Source: Phalacrocorax aristotelis
Lineage: Eukaryota; Chordata; Aves; Suliformes; Phalacrocoracidae
Assembly (NCBI RefSeq): GCF_949628215.1
Contig: NC_134277.1
Location: 54,074,918 to 54,138,917, forward strand
DNA length: 64,000 nt
Reading direction: 5' to 3'
A program made the translations under genes and the position numbers. The notes below the pieces were generated by a model that did no database searches, had not been told where the DNA came from, and was given only the letters and a program-made list of their open reading frames with translations. Positions 49,101 through 62,734 of this stretch are shown in pieces. Within the stretch, counting starts at the first letter, position 1. Every line of letters begins with the position of its first letter.

Positions 49101-50860
49101 GTAGTAAAAGCAAACTCTGTGGGAGCTTTTTTGGTCACTTTCACTTACATTTCAAAGGAAGTGCCTGCTTCATTCACACTCTATCTTATTTAGGTTAATC
49201 AAACTGTATTTTATTTTTTCTTTGGCACCTATAAAGATTGCACTGATATAGTGCCTATTAAGTGTTTCAGTGTTCTTTCTTCTTACCATTAGTCACAATT
49301 TCCTAATGCTGATATTTTGCCAGGAAGATGGAGGAAGCAGTTACAAATGCAAGTGATTAGTATGTGTGCGAGTGCCTTGACACACAGTTTTGGTCACTTA
49401 CTAATACAAATACTGAGCTGGCCTAAGGGCATCTTGGTGTCATTTTCCATTAATAGAAAAATATGAACTCTTTGTAACAAGTTGCTACTAAGCGTTATTC
49501 CTTTGACTTCTATTGAGTTAACTTTTCAAACATCTGATGTTTGTTATTCATTTTGTACAGTGTTTGGACGTTCTGAAAACCTCAGTAATCAAAGCAATAT
49601 GCACATTGGAGAATGTTCTTTTTGTTAGTCTATACCGGTCATATATCAATCATCTGACTATACAGAGACTGGAGTAAGTTCAGCTTATTTTTCTTTTATG
49701 AGACAGATCCATATGTAACAATTATGTATGCAAATAGTGCCCAAACACATGGGGAAAAACTACACAATGAGATAGATGGCAAAATCCTCAGCCAGTTGAC
49801 TTGAGTAGGGCCAGAATCACATTCCCAAAATTTTGGCTTGAGACATCCTGTTTGAAAAGGTACAAGGAGTCCAAAATGATGGAGTTTATGAAAAGGAGGC
49901 TCAGAGGCTGGAATAAAAATACACTGCCAAAATAGGAACACAAGTGAGAGACAGCTAGAGAGGCACTGCTGCAGGAAAAGCATGAGTAGAGCTGAAAGTC
50001 TGAAAAGGCAGTGTGAAAGCAATGAAGTGAGAGGACAGACGTAGGTGATTCTGTCAGGAGATGGTAGTTAATGGAGGTAAACAAAACCAGTGGTTGTCAG
50101 TAAAGGAAGTGATAGAAGAGATGTATCTAGTTTGCAATACATTAGACATAGCTGAGTGAGAAAAATATGGTTATTAGTTGTCCGAAGGGCTCTTGGACTA
50201 GCAGGGGGTTTTCAGGAGATGCACTATAAGCAGGTCAGTAGCATGATTGATCTGAGCCTGAAGTGGGCATACAGGCCAGATATCTCACTTCTGATACCCC
50301 AGCACTTGGAGGGAGGGGTAGTAATGCAGGGATTTTAGAGGTCTGCACGGTACATACGGGGATTTGATGCTGTAAAGGTAAGCAAGAACCAGCCCAAGGC
50401 TTGAAAAAAATCAAGTGACAGGAGCAGACTATCGAAGAAGGAAGGCTTGTACCTGGAGGCTGTCAACACTATAAGTAGCAGCTCCTGTTTCTGAGGTGGC
50501 TGACCTACATTAAGATTCAAAGAAATCCTTTGGAAGAAATCCAAAAGGATTTCTGCTGCTACAGGAGGGTCCGGGGATTTGGGGTCACCTCGCATCCAAG
50601 AGAATGTTTCTCTGGCTGTCCTGAAATGAGAACAAGGCAGAAAAGCTTTCTTTGCTTCATTCTTCAGAGCTGGCTGCTTTTCCTGGAGTCTCCTAACCAG
50701 GAGCAAAGATGTGTAAGGCTGCTTCTACAAAAATACATCATCAGGGATCCATGGAAACAAGTTACCATGACCAATACATGCCTTTGTTGATTTTAGCTAG
50801 ATATTTTCTAACTGCATCAGAAGAGGAAGAATTCTTCTTCCTCCTTCTTGAATGCCTGCT

Positions 50861-50876
50861 TCCCCCCCCCCCCCCC
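50861..50876 (+). repeat. Run of 16 C
   Basis: Sixteen consecutive C follow a pyrimidine-rich segment in otherwise AT-rich DNA. It could form an i-motif, or a G-quadruplex on the other strand. The length may be unreliable in the assembly. Confidence 0.85.
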
Positions 50877-52906
50877 AACAAACCGAAAACTAACATATAA
50901 AGTCATTTGAGAAAGGTGCACTGCACTATGTACATTATCTTTATCGGACACATAACAGCCCACAAAGAATAACTTCCAAGATGGCTTTAGCTACATCCAC
51001 ATCCAAGTAAGTTCTGCCCACAATACGGGGAACTCAAAAGTCATTTCAGTGACATCCGCTTCCATTGCGAGTCCCACTTCTAACTCTGACCCTAGCAAAA
51101 TAACCACATCGAGAGCAAAATGTCTTAAATCTGCATAGAAAAAAAGAAAAAATAAACCTCACTTCCACAGAATCAGTTAGGGAAGGGATAAATTACAAAA
51201 CAAATTCTAGATGTAAATAGAGTTGAAGTGAGGTGAACTAGTAAACCAGCAAGGTACCACTGGCATCCTGCAAGACATTTCCGTGAAGTCTACCTTTTTT
51301 CTCCCCACCTTAGAAGACACACAAACAGGCTGCAGAGCCCTGACTAACTGCCTTCTGAACACAGCCAAACACTTGGTAGTCTCAGTGGCTGCCATCAACA
51401 AACAGGGAGAGCGGACTGGTGTGGCAAGAAATTACCTATGCACGTGGCGAAGTACTTGGATCTAGCACGCACTGCATCGGTGTCACCTGCAAGAGGCTTG
51501 GGACACTCTGCTTGGCAGTTTGGCTATGTTGTATCAGAAGGCACACAGCTGTCTGTGTGCCTGTGTGTATATATGAGTACACACAAGTGTCAGCACAACT
51601 TGCCTTAATCCTTTACTAAGTGCATAAACCTTTTAACTTTCTCTAGGAGCTGCAATATCTCAACCATCCCGATAACAATGACTTTACAGAACATAAAAAT
51701 AAAGTAATATTGGTGAAATATAATTTATACTACCAGTCTTCTACAGAATTCAGATACATATTAGCTGAACTTATAGACAGGAGGAAGAAAGATTATTTGG
51801 AAAGATATCACATTAAACAACAGAACAAATGCGTAAGAAATATGCACCTTTAATTTGGGACTTAACATAAAACTGAAAGGAGGGAAGAACACCACCATAC
51901 GTTGTCGACAGAACAGAAATGTATTTAACACTTCTTCGATCTTATATAAATAGTAAGCTTATTCTATGAAGATTTATTACATTAATTCCACTAGATTATT
52001 TATTTTAAATGAGGTATTTAAATCAACTCACAAATGGATTGTTCCATGCCAACTTGGATAGTTCACAGGCACTGTACAGGATTTTAACATAGTAGCCCTT
52101 TTGGCAGGGGAGGGGAAGTAGTCGTGTTTTCCCTTCCCCACCAAAAAAGGCTTTTCTATTAGAAATATAAACTCAAATCCAGGGTGACAGCTCATCTCTC
52201 CCTAAATCTAGGCATGTTTTTTTAAAAAGCCTATGAAATTATAAAGAGTTAGGAATTATATACAAAATAAAAATATGACAGAAAGGGAAGCTTTCATCTC
52301 TCATGGAAGCAAAGACTGTTTTTGTTGATACATATGGAAAAAATTAGGCCCAATTATATGTTGTGCTTTGGCACTGGGGTTCCAACTTCACCACAGGCTT
52401 ATTTTTTTCACAGATATACCATTACAGCCAATTCTACCCTTGAACATTTGAACTCAAACCTTGTAACACAGGCATTTTTGTTGCTAGATTACTTGTACCC
52501 TGGATGAAATGCTCTGTGTTACCGTTGTACTATATTTAGAGGTTAAAAAAGGGTTATCTGTATAGAATCCAGAGAACATATATTCAGGAAAATATTATAA
52601 GCTTAAAACATCTTGTGAATAAAGCACACTTCATTGCAGCATAATTTCTCATTTTCTAAATTAGATTGTGACTTACAGTCCTTGATATAATGAGCTGTAT
52701 ATTCACTCAAATGAAGGTTTTAGTACAGCAAAACCATTTTATGTGATAAATCTTCGAATGAAGATAGTTGCTTTTGCATATTAAAAGGTGACATGATTAC
52801 TGAAAGAATCAACTCTAGCTAATCCTTCAGGCCAGAAATCTTGGCTGATAAAAGAGGAAAATTTCAAGAGTTTCAGAACTCTATTGCTACAACAGCCAGA
52901 AATGCC

Positions 52907-52936
52907 AATTTACTGGAGCCTAATTTACTAGAGCCT
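52907..52936 (+). repeat. 15-bp tandem duplication with one mismatch
   Basis: AATTTACTGGAGCCT is followed at once by AATTTACTAGAGCCT. It lies in a 97-codon open frame, where it would encode NLLEP twice, but that frame has no other support as a gene. Confidence 0.85.
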
Positions 52937-55900
52937 GTGGACTGTTTAAATACGGCTGGTCACACATTGACCAAGATAACACTGTATCTGGCACAGACAA
53001 TTGGATGCGCTCTTTCCCCTGAGATTTTTCAAAGAAATACGATATCCTTAGCCAGTGTGGGGTTGGAAGGCATCTTCTCTGATTTCATAAATGCAGGATA
53101 TGGAGGATCCATCCCTCCTTTACCCCACAAATGAGACAATCCAGTTAAAGGCTACAGCAAAAACTCGTGATCCCTATGTAAAAAGAAATACAAATACTAA
53201 CATTTGTCCTCTGCACCTCCCTTTCCCCTCCCAAATTAATGTAACTGCAAATATTTGGAATCTGACAAGCAAAGCCAAAACTCCTAGGAAAGATAAGATG
53301 CAACAAAAAGGAAAATTCAAAGACTTATCTCCATGACAAAGTGACTAAAATAAAACACTGCTCAGGAACAAAGGCTTCTATACTCTTTATAAACTCACTT
53401 TCATAGGGGTTGAAGCCAGAAGGGAACGTCAGATTAAGTAGTCTGACCACCTCTATATTACAACCGCTAAAGTTCATCCAGGTACCTCTGTAGTGATAAA
53501 TTAACACAAAACTTATGCTTGGCAAAAAGATAGCTTTCTTAAATGCATGTCATTTTTGTATGAGCCTACCAAAAATGCAGAGTTTAACTACAGAACACCT
53601 CTTAATATAAGAAACCTTGACAAAATACAGTTTTTGAAATCCTCAAAATGCAGAAGAATGAGTCAGGCTCCAAAATTCATGACATGAACTTCAAAAAAAA
53701 AGTGTTAAAAAATAATATTAGGGTGTTGCACTTTTGCTTTCTCATTCCTGAGCTTTTAATGCAAATCTTTCCACAACCATAATTTTTAGGGGAAAAAATG
53801 GGTTTAATATGTATGTTGACATACTTTTCATATCTGTTGTGTTCAAGAGCTGAAGGTCTTACTGAAGCATCAGATTTTGCAAGACATACGACAGAGAGCT
53901 AGCAACACCATCAATAATTTAGGCACCATTAACTGGAATCCCTTTGCCAAATAACACCTATGAGATGTAAGAAAACCCACAGAGGAGTAGTTAATGAAAA
54001 GATGTGCTCCTGTTCCTGAAGAAAAGCTTTAGAAGAAATTTGTGAAAAGGATTCTTGAAGGATTGTTTCAGGCCTGGAGCATCAAACACAGAGAAAGAAA
54101 ATGAGACTTGAGAAGGACTGTACACACCAGAACAGCGTACACCAGAAAGTAACAGCAGCCTGAAAGAAGGAAGCAAAGAAATGGGATTCTTGACAGCTGA
54201 GGACCAAGAGACAGAAGAATAGAGATGGTCAAAGAGACAAGGGAAAAAAATTGTCTTAGAAATAGATATTTGTATAATTTGTAACCAGGAGAGATGATGG
54301 ATAGGAAGCCATGATGAAGAGAAGACCACAACAGTCAAAGTAATGACAGAAAGGACAAGAAGGAAAAAATATTTAAGAAGTGTGAAGTTTACAGATGAAG
54401 ATTGTTATGGTAATTCTATTAATTGTCACTTTAAGAAGGATATTAATGATACCTGAAAACAAGTGTCTTAAATTTGTAATCAATGGTTTACTTCTAAAGG
54501 CCTTGAAAAAACAAATTTTCATTACAGTCCTTCAGTTCTTTTGGAAAAAAGTGTAGTAGTTTACAAATGAAAATCGTTTGAAAAAGCACTAGTCCTAATT
54601 ATTCTATAAGCATCTCTGTGGCTAAGTCCTTACATAAGTTTAATTATATTTTATTATTTGAACAGAGAACACAAAGACACAGCTATCTTAAAAATTTGCA
54701 TTAAACAGATCTGTCTGAAATATTTATAAAAATCATTACTCATATCTGGCCTGAAGATAAAAGTTTCCCAAAGATCACAGGCATAAGTAAAGGTGGCTAG
54801 GCTGTCTGTAACCTGGAAGAATGAAATGCCAGAGCAGGCAAACCATCAATCATCTCTGTGGTATTTCCTAAATACCTAATACACCTCGAGATACAATGTC
54901 ACCTAACTGAAATACTATAACAATAATTGGTTCTTCCTGAACATAGAGAAGAAAGAGAATTATACACACAAAACAGAGAGAGACACTAAAACCAAACGTA
55001 AAGGACAAGGCAGAAATACTCAACAGAAACATAATGCATGTAGTGAATACTAATAACTTGAGCTAATTGTGGCTTACGGGGAAGGATACCGAAGTCTTCC
55101 CCTTGTGTAGCAAAGGCTGCCGCAGAACTAGGAAAGGATTATTTTCAAATGGATTCAACTTTGATAACAACTACATGAGCATAACAGGAAAAATTTCTGC
55201 AGATTCAGATCAGTTTTAATTGAACCTTAAAATGACTACACGTCCTTCAAGAATCAGCAAATTATGCATCTTAAAGTTTACAAGATCTCCACACTTTAAA
55301 AATAATGGGAGGAAAACTGAAAGTGACTAAATGTACCCACCTTTATCCAATCTTTGGTGATGAAGACACCAGAAACACTTTTTCCTAATCCCTTTATAGA
55401 ACATGTAATAGACTTTCTTTCTTGAAAATTAATATTGACCGAGAATGTCAACAACAGAAATCATCAATATTTTAAAGTGAAATATGAATTTAAATGGTTT
55501 ATTTGTTATGAGCCCCAGCCATCTTGAAAATTCCAAAGATGCTTTTCTGAATACAGTGCCCCTTCTAGTCTTTCACAGGAAAATACAGCTACTGTTGATA
55601 TCTACAATCTTGACAGTATGGGTAATCACATTCTGATAAGATCACGTTGTCCAGGCACTGCAAAATTACATAGTTCTGTAGCCTGCTACAGGCTTTTCAT
55701 TACACGCACAGAGTAAACTGCAAATTCTGAAGCAAAGTGGCACTTGCTTTTAGAGCAATACACCTATCAGACTGATGATGCCCCAGTTCGTCTGCATTAT
55801 CCAAATCAAATTTGTAACTAAAACCAGAGTTTGATAAACTGATCTGGATATGAACTTTATGATAAGATTTTAGAGCTGGTGTTTATAAAACAGCAGAGAA

Positions 55901-58900
55901 AGTATGAGATGAACAGAAAAGAAACCCCCAAATGCAGAGTCTTCTAATATGTCTGTTTCCAATTTTCTTATATTCCAATTTTGCTATTTCCTAAAAACCT
56001 TACTAAGGAGTTTGTACTTCCATAAAATTTGGGTACCCTCAATTAGAAATAAAAAAGTTATCTGAAATGAAGAAACAATTGCATCAAGACAAAGTTATTA
56101 AAATTAATTTTGTTATTATATATTTGGCCCGGTACACCAAATTTTGAAGAAAACAGCAACTGTCATTTTTATGTTTTCTCTCCAGTCTTACCAATTGTTT
56201 TAGAATATAAAGAAGAAAAACACCTATTTTTGTGGAACTGTTTTTTCACTAACTAAAAATGGGATAGCACAATAATAAGTTAAAAAATAAAATCAGTAAT
56301 GCATTCTTTAAAGGTGGCCACTCACATTAGAGTAGCCACATTTACTTACAGCACTAGTTATTGATTCAAGTGGTATCTGAAAAAAATTTAAAAAAAAAAT
56401 TTAAATGCCATTTTACATTTTGTGCTTCCTGGAAAACTTCCTAGGATAGCTTCTCATGAATGACATTTCATTTAGTAAGAGACCAAACTTTCTAACAGTA
56501 GTTTTACAATGCACAGTGAAAATGATGCTGAGATTGCAGAAGCCTAAGCTAGTAAATTTACATAGTGCTATGGAATACCACATATATTTAACAGAGTGGT
56601 ATATTTAAGACAGTGGCTATGGGAACAGCATAACTGTCTTCACATGCCACTTTCACTTTTGGAGTAAAAGTCTGTGGTTGTTTTTTTTTGTTTTGGTTTG
56701 GGGTTTTTTTTTGTCATTAAAATAAAAGTAAAAACCTTCCTATTCTGTTCACATGATAAAATCAAGCCTCAAATAGCCCTCCCACTACTGCCACAGAAGT
56801 GGCGCAGTGATCCAGTGACTGGATTAGCCATATGCATCTGGGTTCATTCAGGAAAGTTAAAGTGATTAAGCAAACAGGTTCAAAGACAAATGCATCAAAA
56901 ACTGTTTACTACACCTTGTGAGGGGACTATTTTTAGCACCCTGGTGGTGCACACTACCATCACCTAATTCCAGAATGAGACCCTCCACAAGGACGTCCAC
57001 CCAATTTGGCTTATGTGCTTTATTTCTCAGTCTTAAATAAATTCATTCTCACTTTCTTAAGCATCCCTATATACACAAGCACTCTGGAAACAATTCACTG
57101 CAATCTTTTTTCTTTCCTCTGTCTCCACAGAGAATTATGCAGGCCATAGTTTTAAAGAAAACACAGTTTATGAGTCAAAAAGGCTGTTTGGGGAAATACA
57201 AAGTAGGTGACAGATTTGTAATACAATCTGGAACTTGCATACGTGTATGTAGAAGCATACAGGTTAAATTATTGCCTGATGGATTTCCCATAGCAGTGAA
57301 ATATAGGCAGTCATACTGACCTTTTAAAAGTTGCTCATTGGTACTCTGGTGCTGAAAAACAATCATTAAAAATTATTTTCTGTAGTAAACAGATGGATCA
57401 CCTTTGCAAATGAGCTTTCAGGTGTTCAAGGGCATGGGTAATGACTCCTATATTTCCTTATGTCCCACCTGTTGTTCATGAGGTAAGGAAAACGGAGAAC
57501 TAACTGGAGTGACCCTAACTCTGACTAGAGTCTTGCTGTTAGCCTTCTGGGTGCAGAACAGGTACGTGTAAATTATGACAGCTATTAGGAGAATGATTTT
57601 TGAACACTGCAGAGAAGCAAACAGACCTATACTGCTCATATATGTTAGGTCATCTAAATCCCTGTTAAGTCAGCGAAAGGCATCCAAGAAAGTAACACAT
57701 TTTTATTGGACACATCTTTTGGGAATATTGCCTGAGTAGCATTACTTCTTTTTTGCCTGAGTGGGAAGCCAAAATTTAGCATCTTTAGGGTATTTCTACT
57801 ACAAAGAGAAAATTATGAGAAAACCGCATGTTTCTTTGAAGTGACTTTTCACTAACAAAGTTATTTGCCTTTCCCTCAGGATTGGGCCTGATCTTAGCTC
57901 ACTCTTCTCTTTGTTCTGAGGCTGTGTTTTCACAATTTTGTGTCCCGCAATTCTCCACAGGCCCAGTTTGTTAAATCTTTCTGCCTATCTTACATATCTC
58001 CACAGAGAGAGTGAAGGCTCACCAGGAGCTTTGATGGGCATCTCTGTGAAGATGCGGTACGAAGGACAAGCTACAACCCTGCCAGGTGTTCTCTGCTCTT
58101 TGGGACCACTGGATTATGCCATCTCATTGCCACTGCTGTTGCCACCAACACCAGAGCAAAGCTTCCTCTGCCAAAGTCACATTCATTTAGTTGCTTGGTC
58201 ATACATATAAACAACATTTCAAGAAAACCCCTCAGTCCACACATGTTTTGCTGTGAGTTAACATTAAGTGGCAAAAAATGTCTGTATTTTGGCTGAAGAC
58301 AGCTTTCCCCCACCCCAGTGGACTCCAGTGGACTTGGCAGAAGTTTTACTGCTTCTTACGCTGAGAAGAGTCTTAAACTGCAATGTAATAGTGGTGTCAT
58401 AAAAATCCCAACAAAGTGATGAGCTCAGGATTTAAATTTTTGATTGGATTCAGAGAAAACATAGTTGAGGAACTTAAGCACATTCTAAGATAACAGGTTT
58501 GGGGCAAAATAAGGAGAAATAGAATTATCCTGAATTCACAAAAATAAAATTGGACACTTGCCATTCACTCTGCACCACGTAGCTACAAAATGCCGCACTC
58601 GCTGTCAACGAGATGATGCCCATAGTTCAGACTGAAATTACCACAGAAAACTTAATGGCCCATGTCTAAGACACTTTCTGTCTTCAGAGATGGAGACATT
58701 CACCGAAGCTCAGACCCTCCCACAATAAAAAAAATATAAAAAAACTATTGCAGCAGTTTTTAGCTACTATCCAAATACTATGATTTCACTGAAATTTACT
58801 GAAACCTGGACCTATCAAGGAGGATGTTTTTGGAATTTACAGGGACATGACAGATTACATACAACTTATTTGAAAATGAATGCTATTTACATTTGATGTT

Positions 58901-59849
58901 TAGTATCAGTAATATTTTTTTTCCAGATTCTATGTAATTAATATACTTTTATCCACACACATGCATAAAAACAACACTTCAGTCATGGATTTACTAATTC
59001 TTTGAAGTAGAAAAAACTCCCTTTTTTAAGCTAACACTACCCCTTTGGTGTGGCTCTGGTACAAGACTACTTAACTAATCATGTCATTTTAATGATGCAA
59101 TGAACATACCACAAGGCTGTCCTTACAGTCCTAATTACTACTAAAGGCATCTAAGGGGATACTTTCATCCTGTACTCCATAAACCATAAATTCAATTAGC
59201 AAGCTATATATTCATACTTAGATTAATATACTTTAGAGAAATTAATTCTTCATCAGTGACAGGTGTACTAAATACTTCATTCCTGTTTGTACCAGCTGCT
59301 ACTATAATTATGATTTATTCCAGTGATTAATTTTAAGACTTTGATGTAATGCAAGATTACTGTTGAGTAGCAAATAGAAGTGAGATTTAACAGTATATAT
59401 ATTTATCATTCTCAAGAAGTTAATATCAACAAGTCTGTCTATCTTAAATAAAAAATATTCCCCTTTGCCAGCCAGCAACTCTCCAAGCTAGAAGCAACAG
59501 CAGAGTTTTAACCATGGTACTTTTTTGGATCTCTTGGTTTATTGTCCCAGCTTAAGTATTTTTCTATGCACTAAATATCCCATGTCTCCCCATTTTTTAG
59601 ATTTAAGTTGTATTTAATTTTAAAAGGCTCCACACAAAAGGACAAGTTTAAACATTCTAAATAATGAAATTAGATCCTTAGGAATTTCTGAGGCAATTAA
59701 AAAACCTATGTCCCAAATATGGAGTTTTATAGGCTTGGTCTAAATTCTTCTCTGAAGAATTGTTAAAATAATTGTCTTCCTTCCAAATTTCCTCTTTCCA
59801 GGAGGAGCTTGAATATACTGTTAGAAATCAGCAGGCTCATTATTAACTA

Positions 59850-59900
59850 TAATATTGAAGACTGACATTAACAACTACATTATTCAAGACTGACATTCTT
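59850..59900 (+). repeat. Diverged ~27-bp tandem duplication
   Basis: ATATTGAAGACTGACATTAA and, about 27 bases on, ATTATTCAAGACTGACATTC share the core AAGACTGACATT. This looks like a small local duplication with later substitutions. Confidence 0.6.
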
Positions 59901-60802
59901 AAAGCAGATCTGCCTTTTCTGAGTCGTCTTTTAACCTGTCAGAGAAAGAAACCATGAGTTCTGGTTCATTTCACTGCAAGTGTATAGAAGCCATATTATT
60001 TCACTGTCCACCAGCACAGACTTCTTTTTCTCTTATATTCTATTTATAAATGAAAACAGATGAACTCAATAAATGTAAGTCTACAGAATTATGGTTTCCT
60101 TTATTCTAATGGTAAAGAAGTTTATACATAATTGGCACATAATTTTATCCAGTGGTTTAAACTTTTTCTAGAACTTGAGAAAGGAACCACTCTGTTTAAG
60201 AACCTGATGGTTTCATTTCAGTCCAATCCATCATATTTTCTGATGCTACTAAATGTGGATTGACTAAGCAACACTGACCTAGTACACTGCTTTATGCTCA
60301 GGAAAGCTTCCTTATTTCAGTCTCAAGCCTAGAGTGCAGGCCAGAACAATGGACCAAGACAACCAGTAGCTTATCAGTAATAAAGACAGGGTGGCTTAAG
60401 GAGATGAAGGCAGAATTCTCCTTTCACATTAGTGATATGAGGAAACTGAATTCCATTTAATGGAGAGCAGAGCTTTGCCCTCTGTTATGCCAATACAGTA
60501 TTAGTGAAACATACCTCTCTATCCATTTCATCGTTATATGTCAGGTTTTATTTGAGGTATATATTAGAGCTTAACGTTTTGGTTTCCTGCCAGCACTCAG
60601 ATGGCAAAAACTGCTTTGTATTTTCATTTAGTTATTTCTGGGTCAAACAATTCTCAAACCTTTTACGTGCTTCATGCACAACTAATACATGCCAATTGTA
60701 AAAAGTGACTGACACAAATATATGGCAGTCCAGTGTGTTTTTGAGACACTAATAAAGTAAAAGGTAAACATGAAAGGTCCTCCACACTATCTCCAGAATG
60801 CA

Positions 60803-60880
60803 GGCCGGATCTTCAGCTCACATAAAATCAGCAGAAGTCCATTGACTTCAGTAGAATGGCGCTGATTTTAAATGCACTGA
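60803..60880. repeat. Imperfect hairpin repeat, possible old MITE-like element
   Basis: The sequence GCCGGATCTTCAGCTCACAT is followed by AAATCAGC-AGAAGT-CCATT-GACTTC-AGTAG-AATGG-C-GCTGATTT. The arms AAATCAGC/GCTGATTT and CCATT/AATGG pair around a GACTTC centre. A palindromic sequence of this kind (GGATCCTCAGCTGGTGTAAA, then TCCATTGACTTCAATGGA, then its mirror) is, as far as I recall, a recurrent dispersed repeat in turtles, crocodilians and birds. The second outer arm is decayed here. The class is uncertain. Confidence 0.55.
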
Positions 60881-62734
60881 CTTTCTGGCTTTTTAGTAAA
60901 GGCACTATTTCTTTCAAAGCGTGACACCACTATAATATACAACACACTAATAATGTTTCACTTGTTATCAGCTTCAGTTTTATCTCTTTCTATGTATCTT
61001 TATTACATGGGGGGTGGGAGGGGGAGGAGTGGGAGGGATCTAGCTCACCTAATGGTAATAGTGCAAAAATTAGGCATCCACTTTGATATAGTAAAATGGA
61101 CTTCTTTGATAGGTAATGGAGAAAGGAATTCACAACCAGAGAGTAATCCACTGCCTTACACAAAACATCCATCTTAGAGTGGGATGATGTTTCATCCAAT
61201 CCTACATTTCTGCATACTCTAAAGCCTAAGTAGCTAGCACTGATCACATATCCAACTTTGAAACTGTAATTGCGAAAAGTTGTTGATTTAGCTATTTCAT
61301 GTTTCTTTTCTGCAGCTTACCTGTAGTTGAAAGACACATTAATCGTAGTGCAGAATGTACATAGTAGCTGATTTGTTGCTACATTATGAACGAACTAACA
61401 TTGATCAACAGTTTCATTTTTTTAAAACTGTGAAACTGCAGGAGTTGAAAATAGACAGGGTGTGTAGCACTAACGTTTTTCAACGCACCACTGAAGATAA
61501 GTCCCTTTAAGATCACAAAGCAGCACTGTTTCCATCTTAAACTACAATATACTCAAAACATATAGTTGCCTTGAAAAACTAAAATGGGAACAGATTATAA
61601 ATTACAATCCAGTTATTCGCTTGAAGTTTTTTCCATCACAACGAGATCATATGGAATCACTTTTCCCTTTTTAATCTCTCTTGCCATTCAAAAGAAATTA
61701 CTGTTTGAAAATTGTAACGGTATGAATACATTTGTGTGGATGAATACAAGAATAGCACTTTTCAAGTTACTTAGGTAATTCAGCCAAAGACACACTGTTT
61801 TATAATGCACACCTTGTTGTGTGCTGTAACTTGCACAAAAATATTATTCATACAAAGTTTGTAATAACATTCTTTTAGCATTATGATAATAAACATTGTT
61901 AACAAATGTTCTATAGTTGGCAAGGACACTGCTTCACCTTACACTAGCTATTAGCCTTGCAGAATAAAGTTTCGCTTCTTAAATAAAAATTCTAAATCCA
62001 GAAGATTTGAGAGATCTTTTTCTGAAACTGCTTGGAAATTAAAATCACCACAGAAGCAGACAAAAGACACAAAACAAAGAAAAGTAGCATTAAAAATCTT
62101 AGCTCTTATGTGACAGATCAAATTAAGGTTAGAACCAATCAAGAAGTTTTGAATGGTCTTTTTAAACTGGAAAATGCAAATCTGCCAGATTCAAAAAGGG
62201 GAACAGAGGATGACAAAAATCTTAAGTTCAAGTGCTGGATTCTACTATTTTCCCAGATGCCAGGGCATTCCCTACCTACTAGTTTATTGGCTCCTCTGAG
62301 GTGGTTGACTCACTCTCTGCAACTATTTCATTTTGCATAATTAAAATTCACTGAAGCAAGGCTGTGAAGTCAAAAATCTCCACTTGCTAAGAGAACTCAA
62401 TAGCACAACCCTTTACCATGGTCTTTCCCTCTCATTAATATTTAAAGGGAAATGATTCCAACAGGAGAGTGTGAAAAACAATCATTCCAAAATTATCAGT
62501 ATACCTGCTGGTACAGACACATTCATCTGTGTCTTAAGAGAGCCACGATCATGCCTCTGCTTAGATTAGTGAATAAATAACAGTTATTAAAACACACCCA
62601 CAGGCACAATTTAAATTTATTTTTCTCATTAAAATTACCTTTAAACTAAAACCATCTAAAAGTAAACTGGAAAGAAACAATAACTAGCATTATAGAATCT
62701 ACTGAAGGCATTTAATTAAGCAGGCATACCCTGA
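60881..62734. other. Non-coding spacer; nothing recognised
   Basis: This is 1.85 kb of AT-rich DNA. The longest frame (plus 62032-62340, 102 codons) is lysine-rich, unrecognised and lacks exon signals. A G-rich patch lies at 61008-61037 (GGGGGGTGGGAGGGGGAGGA). Confidence 0.5.

Larger units (their letters stand above)
46141..60802. other. Long AT-rich non-coding stretch; no gene recognised
   Basis: This is 14.7 kb with no supported exon or recognisable repeat family. The largest frames (plus 47851-48216, 121 codons; minus 50335-50706, 123 codons; minus 53991-54338, 115 codons) are unrecognised and overlap other frames. Local features are A-runs at about 48669-48683 and 48785-48796, a C16 run at 50861-50876, a 15-bp duplication at 52907-52936, a purine-rich stretch at about 53980-54380, and a pair of related 20-bp strings at about 59852 and 59879. 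The A-runs have no recognisable element upstream. Confidence 0.5.

Noticed and set aside
50335..50706. 123-codon minus-strand frame with overlapping 86-codon plus-strand frame
   Set aside because: Dual-strand openness and lack of any motif suggest chance.
62032..62340. 102-codon Lys-rich plus-strand frame, considered as a possible exon
   Set aside because: The Lys richness follows from A-rich composition. There is no acceptor/donor pair or known domain.
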